Shown here one piece after another: positions 17,733-25,154 of a DNA stretch of 64,000 nucleotides (the first letter of the stretch is position 1; each line of letters begins with the position of its first letter). The notes beneath the pieces were generated by a model. The model searched no databases. It was given only the letters and a program-made list of their open reading frames with translations, and had not been told where the DNA came from. The position numbers and the translations under genes were made by a program. This stretch comes from Acidaminobacter hydrogenoformans DSM 2784 (GTDB lineage Bacteria; Bacillota; Clostridia; Peptostreptococcales; Acidaminobacteraceae): the NCBI RefSeq assembly GCF_900103005.1, contig NZ_FMWL01000006.1, positions 1 to 64,000 on the forward strand, in the 5' to 3' direction.

Positions 17733-17939
17733 GTTGACCTCCCGTAAGCCTTTTTTTCAGTATAACATTTGACGGGCGGGACACCAATGGTCATAAGGTT
17801 ACAGGTGGGGACAGGGGATTATCGGCAAAAAAGAAAAAAGAGGTGATGGCCGATGGTCTTCATAAACCACGGCCCGCACCTCCATTCAGTTCAATTCATT
17901 TCATCCAAGCGCACTGGAGCAGCTCTGCCGCGGCCGACC
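17733..17939. other. Intergenic stretch with both dispersed repeat families
   Basis: No gene is supported. It contains CCAATGGTC at 17785, GTGGGGACAGGGG at 17806, ATCGGCAAAA at 17821 and an exact GCCGATGGT at 17849, so fragments of both families meet here. It probably also holds the promoter of the GNAT/radical SAM run. Confidence 0.55.
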
Positions 17940-18290
17940 TTAAGCCACCAGAAAATACAGCGCGAGGTTCACTGCAAAGGGCGCAGCATAGGCTCCAAGA
18001 AGGGCCAGCAGCGGCCCCGGCTGTGTTGCGGGCGCTTTGGGCGCCATCTGGTCCATGGTGTTAACGTTGTTATGGTCATACACCTTACCCATTGCGAGGA
18101 AATTGCCACGGCTTTCAACGCCAAAGAACAGCGCGAGGGGAATAATCAGCGCCAGGAACGCCCAGACGAAGAAAAAGAATCCAAAGTTGAAGCCGTCGCT
18201 GCTGCGGGAAGACAAAAATAGATAGCTCCCGAGCTCAATGGCTGAAAACACGAGCAGGAAACGGATGCCTTTTTTGAGCTTCTTCTTCAC
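17940..18290 (-). CDS. Hypothetical small membrane protein
   Basis: A 116-residue protein with a basic N-terminus (MKKKLKKG) and three predicted membrane helices (about residues 10-28, 36-56 and 93-113). The helices are separated by a polar stretch rich in asparagine and proline. The GTG start at 18290 has GGAGG upstream and lies 11 bases past the stop of the preceding small membrane gene, so the two are cotranscribed. I do not recognise a family. Confidence 0.65.
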   Translation of the reverse strand: MKKKLKKGIRFLLVFSAIELGSYLFLSSRSSDGFNFGFFFFVWAFLALIIPLALFFGVESRGNFLAMGKVYDHNNVNTMDQMAPKAPATQPGPLLALLGAYAAPFAVNLALYFLVA

Positions 18291-18301
18291 TGGTTGACCT
18301 C

Positions 18302-18565
18302 CTAAAGGCGAAACTGATCATAAGGGAAGCTTGAGGCGCTGATCTGCTTGGCGGATGCCTGGTCGACGCTGCTGTTTGAGGTGGGTTGATTCCAGCCCAA
18401 AATCCACAGAATCAGAAGCGCGTTAAGACCGAAAAAGAAACCAATCCAGAACCATCTGTCAGCCTCATGGCCGCGGCCACTACGAAGGGCCTGGGATTTG
18501 GATGCAGCCCCAAATATGCTGCCGAGAACGATCCAGACAACTAAAAACACAAAAAAGTCAAACAT
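18302..18565 (-). CDS. Hypothetical small membrane protein
   Basis: An 87-residue protein with two predicted membrane helices (residues 2-20 and 38-58, the latter reading WFWIGFFFGLNALLILWILGW) and a polar C-terminus. ATG 18565 follows CAGGAGG at good spacing. The W-F-W-I-G-F-F-F-G-L-N-A motif resembles small membrane proteins found next to stress or envelope genes, but no function can be given. It is transcribed with the next 116-residue membrane protein. Confidence 0.65.
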   Translation of the reverse strand: MFDFFVFLVVWIVLGSIFGAASKSQALRSGRGHEADRWFWIGFFFGLNALLILWILGWNQPTSNSSVDQASAKQISASSFPYDQFRL

Positions 18566-18738
18566 CCGGCAACCTCCTGTTTCTGTTGATGACTCGAGGG
18601 TTCCTTAATCCCGTCAGTCTTGCGCAGCTCTTAAAGCTTAAGCTAATTGGCGACCCTTCATTCACAGTATCCCCTTTTAAACGGTGCTTAATCCTAAAAC
18701 GCCAAACTTAATGGAATTTTAATGGAAAAGGCAGTGTG

Positions 18739-18842
18739 TTGGTGCGGCCCAGTCCCCAACCGGATGTTCAGGATGTCCCTGTCCCCAACCAAACATCCAA
18801 GCCGGCCCAGTCCCCCACCAGATGTCCCTGTCCCCGACCATC
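18739..18842. repeat. Cluster of four GGGGAC elements between genes
   Basis: Four copies stand in one orientation: GGCCCAGTCCCCAACC at 18747, CCCTGTCCCCAACCAAAC at 18777, GGCCCAGTCCCCCACC at 18804 and CCCTGTCCCCGACC at 18826. They alternate between the CAGTCCCC and CTGTCCCC variants. The array ends on the last codons of the GltD-like gene at 18841. This is the only extended intergenic array of the family apart from 43683-43798. Confidence 0.85.
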
Positions 18843-20073
18843 ACTCCAGTCCCTTGGCCCCCTGAATGTACTCATCCATGATCTCCGCCACGCGCTTCGT
18901 GTACTTCACCGCCTCGACCACCGTCCGAGCCCCGGTCACCACGTCCCCGGACGCGAAAACCCCAGGCCGCGTCGTCCGGCCCTCCTCGTCCGTCATGATC
19001 AGGCCACGGCCGTCAATCTGAATCCCCTCCGTATAGCTGACAATGTTCGACTTTGGCCCCTGGCTCACCGCAATGATCACCGCGCTCGCCTCCAGCAGCC
19101 CCCTGCTGTCCTCCACCGTCACAATCCCGTCCGGCGTCAGCCGCGTCTCGTCATATACGACCCCGCGGCCACTAATCTCCACCGGCGACTTGTAAAACTC
19201 GAACTTGACCCCATCGATCTCTGCATAGTCAATCTCGTGCTTCCTGGCCGCCAGCCGCTCCCGCCCGGACCGCGCCATGATCGTCACATCCCGCACGCCA
19301 TGCCGCAGAACCGTCCGCGCCACGTCCATAGCCACATTCCCGGCGCCAATCACGACCACCTTGTCCCCCAGCCGGTAAGCCCCCGGGTTCCTCAGGTAAT
19401 CGATCCCAAAATGCACATGCCCCAGCGTCTCACCCTTAATCCCCAGCTTCCGCGGGTTCCAGACCCCCGTCCCAATAAACAGCGCGTCATACCCATCCCG
19501 GAACAGATCATCCACCGTCAGCACCGGCCCAATCAGCACATTTGGCCGAATCACCACCCCAAGCTCAATCAGCTTGCGCTCCAGCCGCGCAATAATCTCC
19601 TTGGGCAGCCTGAACTCCGGAATCCCATAATACAGGATCCCGCCAATCTTGTCGTTCATGTCAAAAATGGTCACCTTGTAACCCTTCTGCGCCATGATAA
19701 ACGCCAGCGTGATCCCCGCCGGCCCAGAACCTATTATGCCGATGGTCCCCAAATCCCCCACCCCCGCCTCCACAGGCAGCATATCCAAACTATAATCGGA
19801 GATATAATTTTCAATACTGCTGATGTGCACCGGCATCCCCTTGGCCGCCAGCACACAGTGACCCTCGCACTGTGCCTCATGCGGGCACACCAGCGAACAC
19901 ACCAGCGACAGGGGATTATTGTCAAACAGCATCTTGCCCGCATCACTGATCCGCCCTTCAAGCAGCATCCCAATCATCTCCGGAATCGCCGTGCCCACCG
20001 GACAGCCCTTGACACACCTCGGATTCTTACACTTCAGGCAGCGCTTCGCCTCATCAATCACATGCAGTCCCAT
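18841..20073 (-). CDS. GltD-like FAD/NAD(P)-dependent oxidoreductase with ferredoxin-type N-terminus
   Basis: A 410-residue protein of the glutamate synthase small-subunit/NfnB family. Residues 10-80 carry the cysteine pattern CLKCKNPRCVKGCPVG and CSLVCPHEAQCEGHCV, which coordinates the N-terminal Fe-S clusters. GIIGSGPAGITLAF binds FAD, and VVVIGAGNVAMDVARTVLRHG binds NAD(P)H. The C-terminal GVFASGDVVTGARTVVEAV is the second FAD motif. ATG 20073 is preferred over the frame's upstream end because GGAGGG lies 7 bases before it. No large glutamate synthase subunit is adjacent, so a stand-alone NADPH:acceptor oxidoreductase role or a partner elsewhere is likely. Confidence 0.88.
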   Translation of the reverse strand: MGLHVIDEAKRCLKCKNPRCVKGCPVGTAIPEMIGMLLEGRISDAGKMLFDNNPLSLVCSLVCPHEAQCEGHCVLAAKGMPVHISSIENYISDYSLDMLPVEAGVGDLGTIGIIGSGPAGITLAFIMAQKGYKVTIFDMNDKIGGILYYGIPEFRLPKEIIARLERKLIELGVVIRPNVLIGPVLTVDDLFRDGYDALFIGTGVWNPRKLGIKGETLGHVHFGIDYLRNPGAYRLGDKVVVIGAGNVAMDVARTVLRHGVRDVTIMARSGRERLAARKHEIDYAEIDGVKFEFYKSPVEISGRGVVYDETRLTPDGIVTVEDSRGLLEASAVIIAVSQGPKSNIVSYTEGIQIDGRGLIMTDEEGRTTRPGVFASGDVVTGARTVVEAVKYTKRVAEIMDEYIQGAKGLE

Positions 20074-20212
20074 CTCAACACCCTCCAAACCTTCGTGTTC
20101 CGACTTGTATTTTGTATTCTGTATAATATACCACGGATGAAGTCCCCTGTAGACCATTATTATTTCTTTAACAACATTGAAGGCGCTGAATGAAACGGCA
20201 AAAAATCCGCAA

Positions 20213-20244
20213 GAAAAAAAGCGCCTCCATCAACAGAGACGCCT
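20213..20244 (-). terminator. Terminator after the LPQTG protein gene
   Basis: On the minus strand GGCGTCTC pairs with GAGGCGC (one G-U pair) around an 8-base loop, followed by seven T. It lies about 50 bases past the stop at 20295. Confidence 0.8.
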
Positions 20245-20294
20245 TACTGTGTGTTTGTTTCAATTTACTGTAGTTTCAGACCGTTTCATAACGA

Positions 20295-21899
20295 TTAGAA
20301 CTTTTTTCTAAGCCCAACTCCCAGGCCCAACATCAGTGTTCCAGCTGCGTAATAGGCATAAGGCGGGATTTCGCCTGTCTGTGGGAGGGTCTCTTCTTCG
20401 AGCTCTGTCGTTGAAAGTGGTGTTGCGTCGTCTATGATTTCTTCAAGGTCTTCCTCTTCAGAAGCTTCTTCGTCAGCGGGTGCTGATGGCTCACCTTCTG
20501 CGATCTCAAGCGCGCTGCCGCTTCCAAGCGGTGTCTGCGCCTGAACAACCGTCTCTACAACAACGGTTGTGTTCTGGTCATTTCGATCTGATGGCCTTGA
20601 AGGTTTCTTAGACGGCTGAGGCGCTTCTGGTTCTTGCGTACTGGATGTGTCCTCAGGATTTTCTGATTCATTTGGATCTTCTGGATCTGCCGGATCTGCT
20701 GGATCTGCCGGATCTGCTGGATCCGCTGGATCTGCTGGATCCGCTGGATCTGCTGGATCTGCTGGATCCGCTGGATCTGCTGGATCTGCTGGATCCGCTG
20801 GATCTGCTGGATCTGCCGGATCTGCTGGATCTGCTGGATCTGCTGGATCCGCTGGATCCGCTGGATCTGCCGGATCTGCTGGATCTGCTGGATCTGCCGG
20901 ATCTGCTGGATCCACTGGATCTGCCGGATCTGCCGGATCTGATGGATCCGCTGGATCTGCTGGATCTGCTGGATCTTCTGGGTCAACTGGAATTTGCGGA
21001 TCTTCCGGCGCTTCAAGCTGCGCCAGTTTAAATTCAAAGCTGTCTGAACCCTCGATCCAGTCATAGACTTCTTCGAGAATTGACGCGCCTTCGCTAACCG
21101 GCAAGCTAAAAATCATATCTTCGAAATCTTTAAAGTTTGCTTGGCCTTCACTGACAGTCATCAGCAGGCCTATCCTTACATCTTCGCCTACCGGCAAATA
21201 GCCATTGGCGTTTTCAAGAGCATCGTCATAAACGTCATTCCCGGACAAATTTTCATCCGCTGCCAAAGCGCGAATGGCTTCATGAACCTCATAGTCATAA
21301 CCATGATAATCATTCAGCAAATAGTTGATAGCGTCGGCATTCTCAATACCCGCAAACTCAAGTGATGAAATTATGCCGCCATACTTCACCTCTAACGCCA
21401 TATCTGACGTATAACCGAGGACATAATTAACAAAAGTACCTTCCAAGTGATTCTTCCTGTCCATCTCAACAGCTTTAAAGTCATCTGTTAAATAGAAGAA
21501 ATGGATCCCTGGCTTCGGTTTTGGCTTTGAGCTCGCCTCAGACTCCAAAATATAGTCCACCAGTACGCTGGACTCATAGTTGACTTCAACGATCACGCTC
21601 AAAGCTTCCTCAGCACTTGCCTCGACTTCAAACTCAGTGGAAGTTAAAGTCTCAACCGTTTCACCGTCCGACCCTTTCACCGTCACGTTTGCATCAACAA
21701 AACTAAAACCTTCATTGAAGCTTAAGCTGACCGCGACTTTGTCCGGGCTGGTTTTATCTAACGTGTAGGAGCCAAAGCTTGTAGTTACTGTCTCGATGCC
21801 TGTGTCTTCCGCAAATCCCATCATCCCAAACGGGAGCGCGAGTGTGATTATGAGCACAAAAATAAGGGATTGTGCCCATGATTTTGAATTGCGTTTCAT
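20295..21899 (-). CDS. LPQTG-anchored surface protein with Pro-Ala-Asp repeat stalk
   Basis: A 534-residue secreted protein. Residues 1-31 are a signal peptide, and residues 30-290 form a globular part that I do not recognise. Residues 302-412 are a near-perfect Asp-Pro-Ala tripeptide repeat that should act as an extended wall-spanning stalk. A Ser/Pro/Glu-rich linker follows. The C-terminus is a sortase sorting signal: LPQTG at about 505-509, a hydrophobic helix and the RKKF tail. ATG 21899 follows AGGGGG. Upstream lies a c-di-GMP-I riboswitch, so expression should follow cellular c-di-GMP, as for known clostridial adhesins. An adhesin or matrix role is inferred. Confidence 0.85.
   Translation of the reverse strand: MKRNSKSWAQSLIFVLIITLALPFGMMGFAEDTGIETVTTSFGSYTLDKTSPDKVAVSLSFNEGFSFVDANVTVKGSDGETVETLTSTEFEVEASAEEALSVIVEVNYESSVLVDYILESEASSKPKPKPGIHFFYLTDDFKAVEMDRKNHLEGTFVNYVLGYTSDMALEVKYGGIISSLEFAGIENADAINYLLNDYHGYDYEVHEAIRALAADENLSGNDVYDDALENANGYLPVGEDVRIGLLMTVSEGQANFKDFEDMIFSLPVSEGASILEEVYDWIEGSDSFEFKLAQLEAPEDPQIPVDPEDPADPADPADPSDPADPADPVDPADPADPADPADPADPADPADPADPADPADPADPADPADPADPADPADPADPADPADPADPADPADPADPADPADPEDPNESENPEDTSSTQEPEAPQPSKKPSRPSDRNDQNTTVVVETVVQAQTPLGSGSALEIAEGEPSAPADEEASEEEDLEEIIDDATPLSTTELEEETLPQTGEIPPYAYYAAGTLMLGLGVGLRKKF
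20660..20995. repeat. Nine-base GGATCTGCT tandem repeats coding Asp-Pro-Ala
   Basis: About 35 copies of a nine-base unit GGATC(T/C)GC(T/C) encode the stalk of the LPQTG protein on the minus strand. Scattered third-position differences (GGATCC against GGATCT, GCC against GCT) show that the array is not freshly expanded. Confidence 0.9.
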
Positions 21900-21912
21900 G
21901 GTATTTTCCCCC

Positions 21913-21947
21913 TGTCAAGTAGGTTATTTATCTATGATTACTTGACA
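21913..21947 (-). promoter_or_regulatory. Hairpin between riboswitch and start codon
   Basis: TGTCAAGTA and TACTTGACA are perfect 9-bp inverses around a 17-base loop. On the transcript this stem directly follows the riboswitch and ends just before the AGGGGG ribosome site. It lacks a U-run, so it is more likely to control ribosome access or RNA stability than termination. Confidence 0.55.
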
Positions 21948-22034
21948 CGGCAGCTGGACGGCCATAACCTCCAAGTTCCAGGTCTTAGGCTCCTAAGCTT
22001 TGCGTCCCAGCCTTTCAGCTGGTTTGCCTTTTTC
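21948..22034 (-). promoter_or_regulatory. Cyclic di-GMP-I (GEMM-I) riboswitch
   Basis: On the minus strand the core reads GGCAAACC, a stem capped by GAAA, then GGGACGCAAAGC, then the second stem TTAGGAGCCTAA and a closing GCCG. These are the conserved GEMM-I elements, including the GNRA-type tetraloop and the receptor-proximal GGGACGCAAAGC. It lies about 50 bases upstream of the LPQTG gene and should couple surface protein production to c-di-GMP. The on/off direction cannot be read with confidence. Confidence 0.9.
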
Positions 22035-22287
22035 GTATCAACGATCCTCCTCTACAGTCTTATTGAAGAAACACACAGTGATCTACTTTCAGAATAGTGC
22101 GATAATGCAAGCTTGTCAAGCGGTATCTCAACCGCTCAAAGCCTTATGTTAACCCGCTTTCAGCTGTTTTCACAAAACCTTTACAACATCTTGTACCGCC
22201 CGCCTTGCAATGACGAGTTTTGACACGATATGTGCCAAAATAAAAAATTATATTTTTTTCATCTTCATTACAAAATCTTCGACCAAA

Positions 22288-22344
22288 AAAACAAAACCGC
22301 CGGGAACTGCGCCACTGTCACAACAGCGCCATCACCCCCGGCGG
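22288..22344 (-). terminator. Terminator overlapping the end of the VanZ-like gene
   Basis: On the minus strand CCGCCGGG pairs with CCCGGCGG across a loop of about 30 bases and is followed by TTTTGTTTTTTTGG. The upstream arm includes the last codons and stop of the VanZ-like gene. Confidence 0.75.
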
Positions 22345-22832
22345 ACCTCATCCAGCTTTCTTTTTTCTTTTTTCATATACTGCCCAATCGCGACAAACAC
22401 CGAAATCAGCATCCAGCTGAGCAGGACCCCCAGCAGGGCGCCACCAGCGTCCAGAGCCATGTCTGAAAACTGCATGATCCGTCCCGGCACGAAATGCTGG
22501 TGCACCTCGTCTACAACCCCAATCAGGCCCGAAATCAGCCATGCCGGCATCACCAGCCGTAGCCCCCTGCGCCGGGTCACCGAGAAAAACGCCAGCGTCA
22601 CAAACCCGCCCAGCACCATAAACAGCAGCAAATGCGCGCCCTTGCGGGCCAGATATATCAAAAAAACAATGCTTGGATCCGTCGATAAAATAAGCTCTGA
22701 CTTAGTCGCCAGTCCCAGCCTGACTATCACCTCATAAGTCTGCTGCGTCGTCTCCTGCATGGCCTGACTCGAAAACCAGCAAATCACCGCCACCCAGGAC
22801 GCCGCCAGCAGCAGCGTTAAAACGCGTTTCAC
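22332..22832 (-). CDS. VanZ-like family membrane protein
   Basis: A 166-residue four-helix membrane protein of the VanZ-like family. The signature residues are visible: WFSSQ after helix 1, RKGAHLLLFMVLGG in the second helix, DEVHQHFVPGR in the third loop, and DMALDAGGALLGVLL. GTG 22832 is preferred because GAGGGG lies about 7 bases upstream; an in-frame ATG at 22859 has no ribosome site. Members are found near teicoplanin-resistance genes but mostly have unknown envelope roles. No resistance genes are nearby. Confidence 0.85.
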   Translation of the reverse strand: MKRVLTLLLAASWVAVICWFSSQAMQETTQQTYEVIVRLGLATKSELILSTDPSIVFLIYLARKGAHLLLFMVLGGFVTLAFFSVTRRRGLRLVMPAWLISGLIGVVDEVHQHFVPGRIMQFSDMALDAGGALLGVLLSWMLISVFVAIGQYMKKEKRKLDEVRRG

Positions 22833-22984
22833 GCGGGCATCCCCCCTCACCTCAACCATTATATGCTGAGATCAGGGGGGTGGTCAAGGCCGCAGGTGTG
22901 TTAACATAAAATGTTTTTCGCGCTCCAGCAGCTTTCACGAGCCCACTGTCAAACCACTCCGCACGATGCCATGACGCCGCACCT

Positions 22985-23152
22985 TCACCGCAGGTCCCCG
23001 CCCCGCTCCTTTTCCCGGATATACAGGTCCAGCGCCCGGATTCCCCGGTGCGCCAGCTTGAACATCAGAATATAAAGGTAAATGGTCAGCACCATAAACA
23101 CAATAAATATAACGACATTAAACAGTCCTAAAAAGCTCCACCATCCGTTCAT
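22985..23152 (-). CDS. Small single-pass membrane protein (55 residues)
   Basis: The frame runs from ATG 23152 to TGA 22985 and encodes MNGWWSFLGLFNVV..., with one strong membrane helix at residues 8-32 and an Arg/Lys-rich C-terminal tail (LDLYIREKERGG). AGGGGGC lies 8 bases upstream of the start. It stands between the VanZ-like gene and the divergent sigma factor gene. No family is recognised. Confidence 0.65.
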   Translation of the reverse strand: MNGWWSFLGLFNVVIFIVFMVLTIYLYILMFKLAHRGIRALDLYIREKERGGDLR

Positions 23153-23315
23153 TCAAAAGCCCCCTAAAAGATTTTTTTTAGCCGATGGTCACCTCAAAGT
23201 CACCCATCCGCCCTATCACACTGCTCGACCTTCCAGCCACAAACCGCCAACAGGCCGCTTTTCCTATCTTACCCACCTCTTAAGGCCCAAAACGTTTGCC
23301 CCACAAATGCCGTGG

Positions 23316-23370
23316 TATAATCAAAACAATCTCCATATTCAATGCAATAAAACTTACCGCTCATGCGTTA
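23316..23370 (+). promoter_or_regulatory. Vegetative -10 and ECF-type promoter of the sigma factor gene
   Basis: A TATAAT hexamer at 23316 gives a possible vegetative promoter. Separately, 23342-23370 (ATGCAATAAAA ... CTC-TGCGTTA) matches 25082-25110 upstream of the second RsgI-like gene in about 24 of 29 positions with identical spacing. The natural reading is an ECF promoter with -35 GCAATAAAA and -10 GCGTTA, recognised by this sigma factor itself. Confidence 0.65.
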
Positions 23371-23393
23371 TAGGATTAGAAGGGGCCTTGTCT

Positions 23394-23987
23394 ATGATAC
23401 TTTTTACCTTTGTCATAAACGACAACTTAGAGCCGCAGATTTCTGCGACAGCAGGCGAGCTGGATGAGGGCCTGTTATCCCGCATTGGTCAGGGGGACAT
23501 GTCCGCCTTTGACCAGCTATACCGGGAAACTGAGCGGGCCATGTACACCTACGCCCTCTCCCTGACCAGAAGCCACGACGAGGCCCTGGATCTGGTCCAG
23601 GAATCCTATGTCAAAGTGCTCTCCGCGGCCCACCTCTACCAGCCTATGGGCAAGCCCCTGGCCTGGCTGTTCACAATTCAGAAAAACCTTCACCTGAGTC
23701 ACCTCAGAAAGTCCGGCCGGATCACCCCGCTGGACACTGCGGACATTGAAAACAGCAGCCGCTTTTCATATGTGGAGGATCCTGATGACCGTCTGGTCCT
23801 TGAGTCCGCGCTGACCCTGCTGAATGCGGAGGAGCGCCAAATCGTCCTGCTCCATGCCGTTACGGGAATGAAGCATAAGGAGATTGCTGAGACCATCGGC
23901 ATAAACCTTTCTACGACGCTTTCCAAATATCACCGCGCGCTGAAAAAGCTGCGCGCCCATCTCGAAGAAAGGGGGCTAAACGCATGA
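23394..23987 (+). CDS. ECF-type RNA polymerase sigma factor
   Basis: A 197-residue ECF sigma factor. Region 2 is visible as DQLYRETERAMYTYALSLTRSHDEALDLVQESYVKVL, and region 4 as LLNAEERQIVLLHAVTGMKHKEIAETIGINLSTTLSKYHRALKKL. ATG 23394 (MILFTF...) is used, with GAAGGGG upstream; a longer frame from 23082 has no ribosome site and low-complexity residues. It overlaps the next gene, an RsgI-like anti-sigma factor, by 4 bases (ATGA), the usual sign of a sigma/anti-sigma pair. It probably drives its own operon and the gene at 25155 through the shared promoter motif. Confidence 0.92.
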   Translation: MILFTFVINDNLEPQISATAGELDEGLLSRIGQGDMSAFDQLYRETERAMYTYALSLTRSHDEALDLVQESYVKVLSAAHLYQPMGKPLAWLFTIQKNLHLSHLRKSGRITPLDTADIENSSRFSYVEDPDDRLVLESALTLLNAEERQIVLLHAVTGMKHKEIAETIGINLSTTLSKYHRALKKLRAHLEERGLNA

Positions 23988-25057
23988 ACGAAGACAACCT
24001 TAAAAAGCATTTGAAGCAAGCCATTGATCAGGCCCCAATCGACCTTCTCGAGAAGATCAAGGCGCAGCCGGCCGAGAAAATGGCCGCCCATGACGACATC
24101 ACACGGCAATCTGCGTCCGGAAAAGTCCGTTACCTTAAACCCGCGCTGGCACTGCTCTCCGCAGCCGCAATTTTCCTCATCGCCTTCGTGAACTGGCAGA
24201 TGACGACGCAGTGGGTCGACAGCATGGTGTACCTGGACGTCAATCCAAGTCTTGCCCTCGAAACCAACCGACGGGACCAGGTGATCCGCTTGAGCGGACT
24301 GGATGACGAAAGCCAGGCGCTGATCGAAGGTCTTGACTATAAAGGCAAAAGTCTCGAAACCGTTGCGGCAGAGCTTCTTGACCGGCTCGTCCTGCAGGGC
24401 TACGTCAGCAGCAGCGAACCCGCCATCCTGCTTTCGGTTTTCAATGAAGATCCCGAAAAGCGCAGCCGCCAGCTCACTGAACTTGATCAAGCCATTCACG
24501 CCTACCTCAAAAGCTTGGAGATTCAGCCGATTGTCTTGACACAGACCCTGGACCCAACCGAAACCCTGAGTGAGTATGCCGAGGCGAATCACATTTCCGT
24601 CAGCAAGATGACACTGATCCGCAACATGATCCTTCTCGACCCGGACCTGAAGACTGAGGACCTCTCCAAGCTGTCCCTGGAGGCTTTGATCAAAGTTTCC
24701 TCCAAAGTTGAGCTGAACCTTGAGCAGATTATTCAAAGCTCAGATATGGAGCGCATCAAGACTTTAGACGATTTTGATGAGGACGACCCTGAGGATCTCG
24801 ATGACGACAACGATGACGGCATTGATGACATTGATGATGATGGCGACTTAGATGATGATCAAGACGATGACGATTATGACTTCGATGATACAGATGATAA
24901 TGACACTATGGATGACGCTTATGATTTGGACGATTCTGAGGACGACGACAGTCTGGAGGATCTCGATGACGAGGTCGAGGATGATCCTGACGATATCGAT
25001 GATGACGACATGGAAGATGACGACACTGAGGACGACGACTCAGAGGACGATGATTAA
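23984..25057 (+). CDS. RsgI-like membrane anti-sigma factor with Asp-rich tail
   Basis: A 357-residue protein. Residues 1-50 are a short cytoplasmic anti-sigma segment, residues 51-70 one membrane helix, and residues 83-200 the RsgI-type extracellular domain that begins YLDVNPSLALETNRRDQV. In RsgI proteins the Asn-Pro bond of the DVNPS motif is the reported site of autoproteolysis that arms the sensor for regulated cleavage. Residues 262-357 are almost entirely Asp and Glu (about 70 percent Asp), which would bind Ca2+ or wall cations. It is translated with the ECF sigma factor. The acidic tail replaces the carbohydrate-binding modules of cellulolytic clostridia, so the signal may be cation or envelope charge; this is inference. 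Confidence 0.87.
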   Translation: MNEDNLKKHLKQAIDQAPIDLLEKIKAQPAEKMAAHDDITRQSASGKVRYLKPALALLSAAAIFLIAFVNWQMTTQWVDSMVYLDVNPSLALETNRRDQVIRLSGLDDESQALIEGLDYKGKSLETVAAELLDRLVLQGYVSSSEPAILLSVFNEDPEKRSRQLTELDQAIHAYLKSLEIQPIVLTQTLDPTETLSEYAEANHISVSKMTLIRNMILLDPDLKTEDLSKLSLEALIKVSSKVELNLEQIIQSSDMERIKTLDDFDEDDPEDLDDDNDDGIDDIDDDGDLDDDQDDDDYDFDDTDDNDTMDDAYDLDDSEDDDSLEDLDDEVEDDPDDIDDDDMEDDDTEDDDSEDDD

Positions 25058-25081
25058 GCTTACAAAAAAGTTTTCAAAAGG

Positions 25082-25127
25082 ATGCAATAAAAATCACCCC
25101 TCGTGCGTTAGTGTAATATAACGCTAA
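25082..25127 (+). promoter_or_regulatory. ECF-type promoter of the second RsgI-like gene, with dyad
   Basis: ATGCAATAAAA (25082) and TGCGTTA (25104) repeat the motif upstream of the sigma factor gene at the same spacing. The adjacent GTTAG...CTAAC dyad at 25107-25127 may be a binding site or a short hairpin. The start codon of the gene is 45 bases downstream of the -10. Confidence 0.7.
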
Positions 25128-25154
25128 CAACACTGCATAAAGGAGTGACTAAAA

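Noticed and set aside
18736..20193. Long plus-strand open frame opposite the GltD-like gene
   Set aside because: Composition is Arg/Pro/His-rich, it has no ribosome site, and it mirrors a clear oxidoreductase gene; it is an antisense shadow of GC-rich sequence.
20660..20995. CRISPR-like array
   Set aside because: The units are nine bases, contiguous, without spacers, and lie in a coding frame.
20645..21066. Open frames of Ser-Gly-Ala or Leu-Asp repeats in the stalk region
   Set aside because: They are other-frame readings of the nine-base repeat that encodes the LPQTG stalk.
23082..23393. N-terminal extension of the sigma factor
   Set aside because: No ribosome site, low-complexity residues, and it would include the promoter region.
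23892..23900. GCCGATGGT copy in the sigma factor gene as an inserted element
   Set aside because: It encodes the ordinary region-4 residues E-T-I-G-I, so this copy is probably coincidental; the same applies to 42098 in the kinase and 13899 in the methyltransferase.
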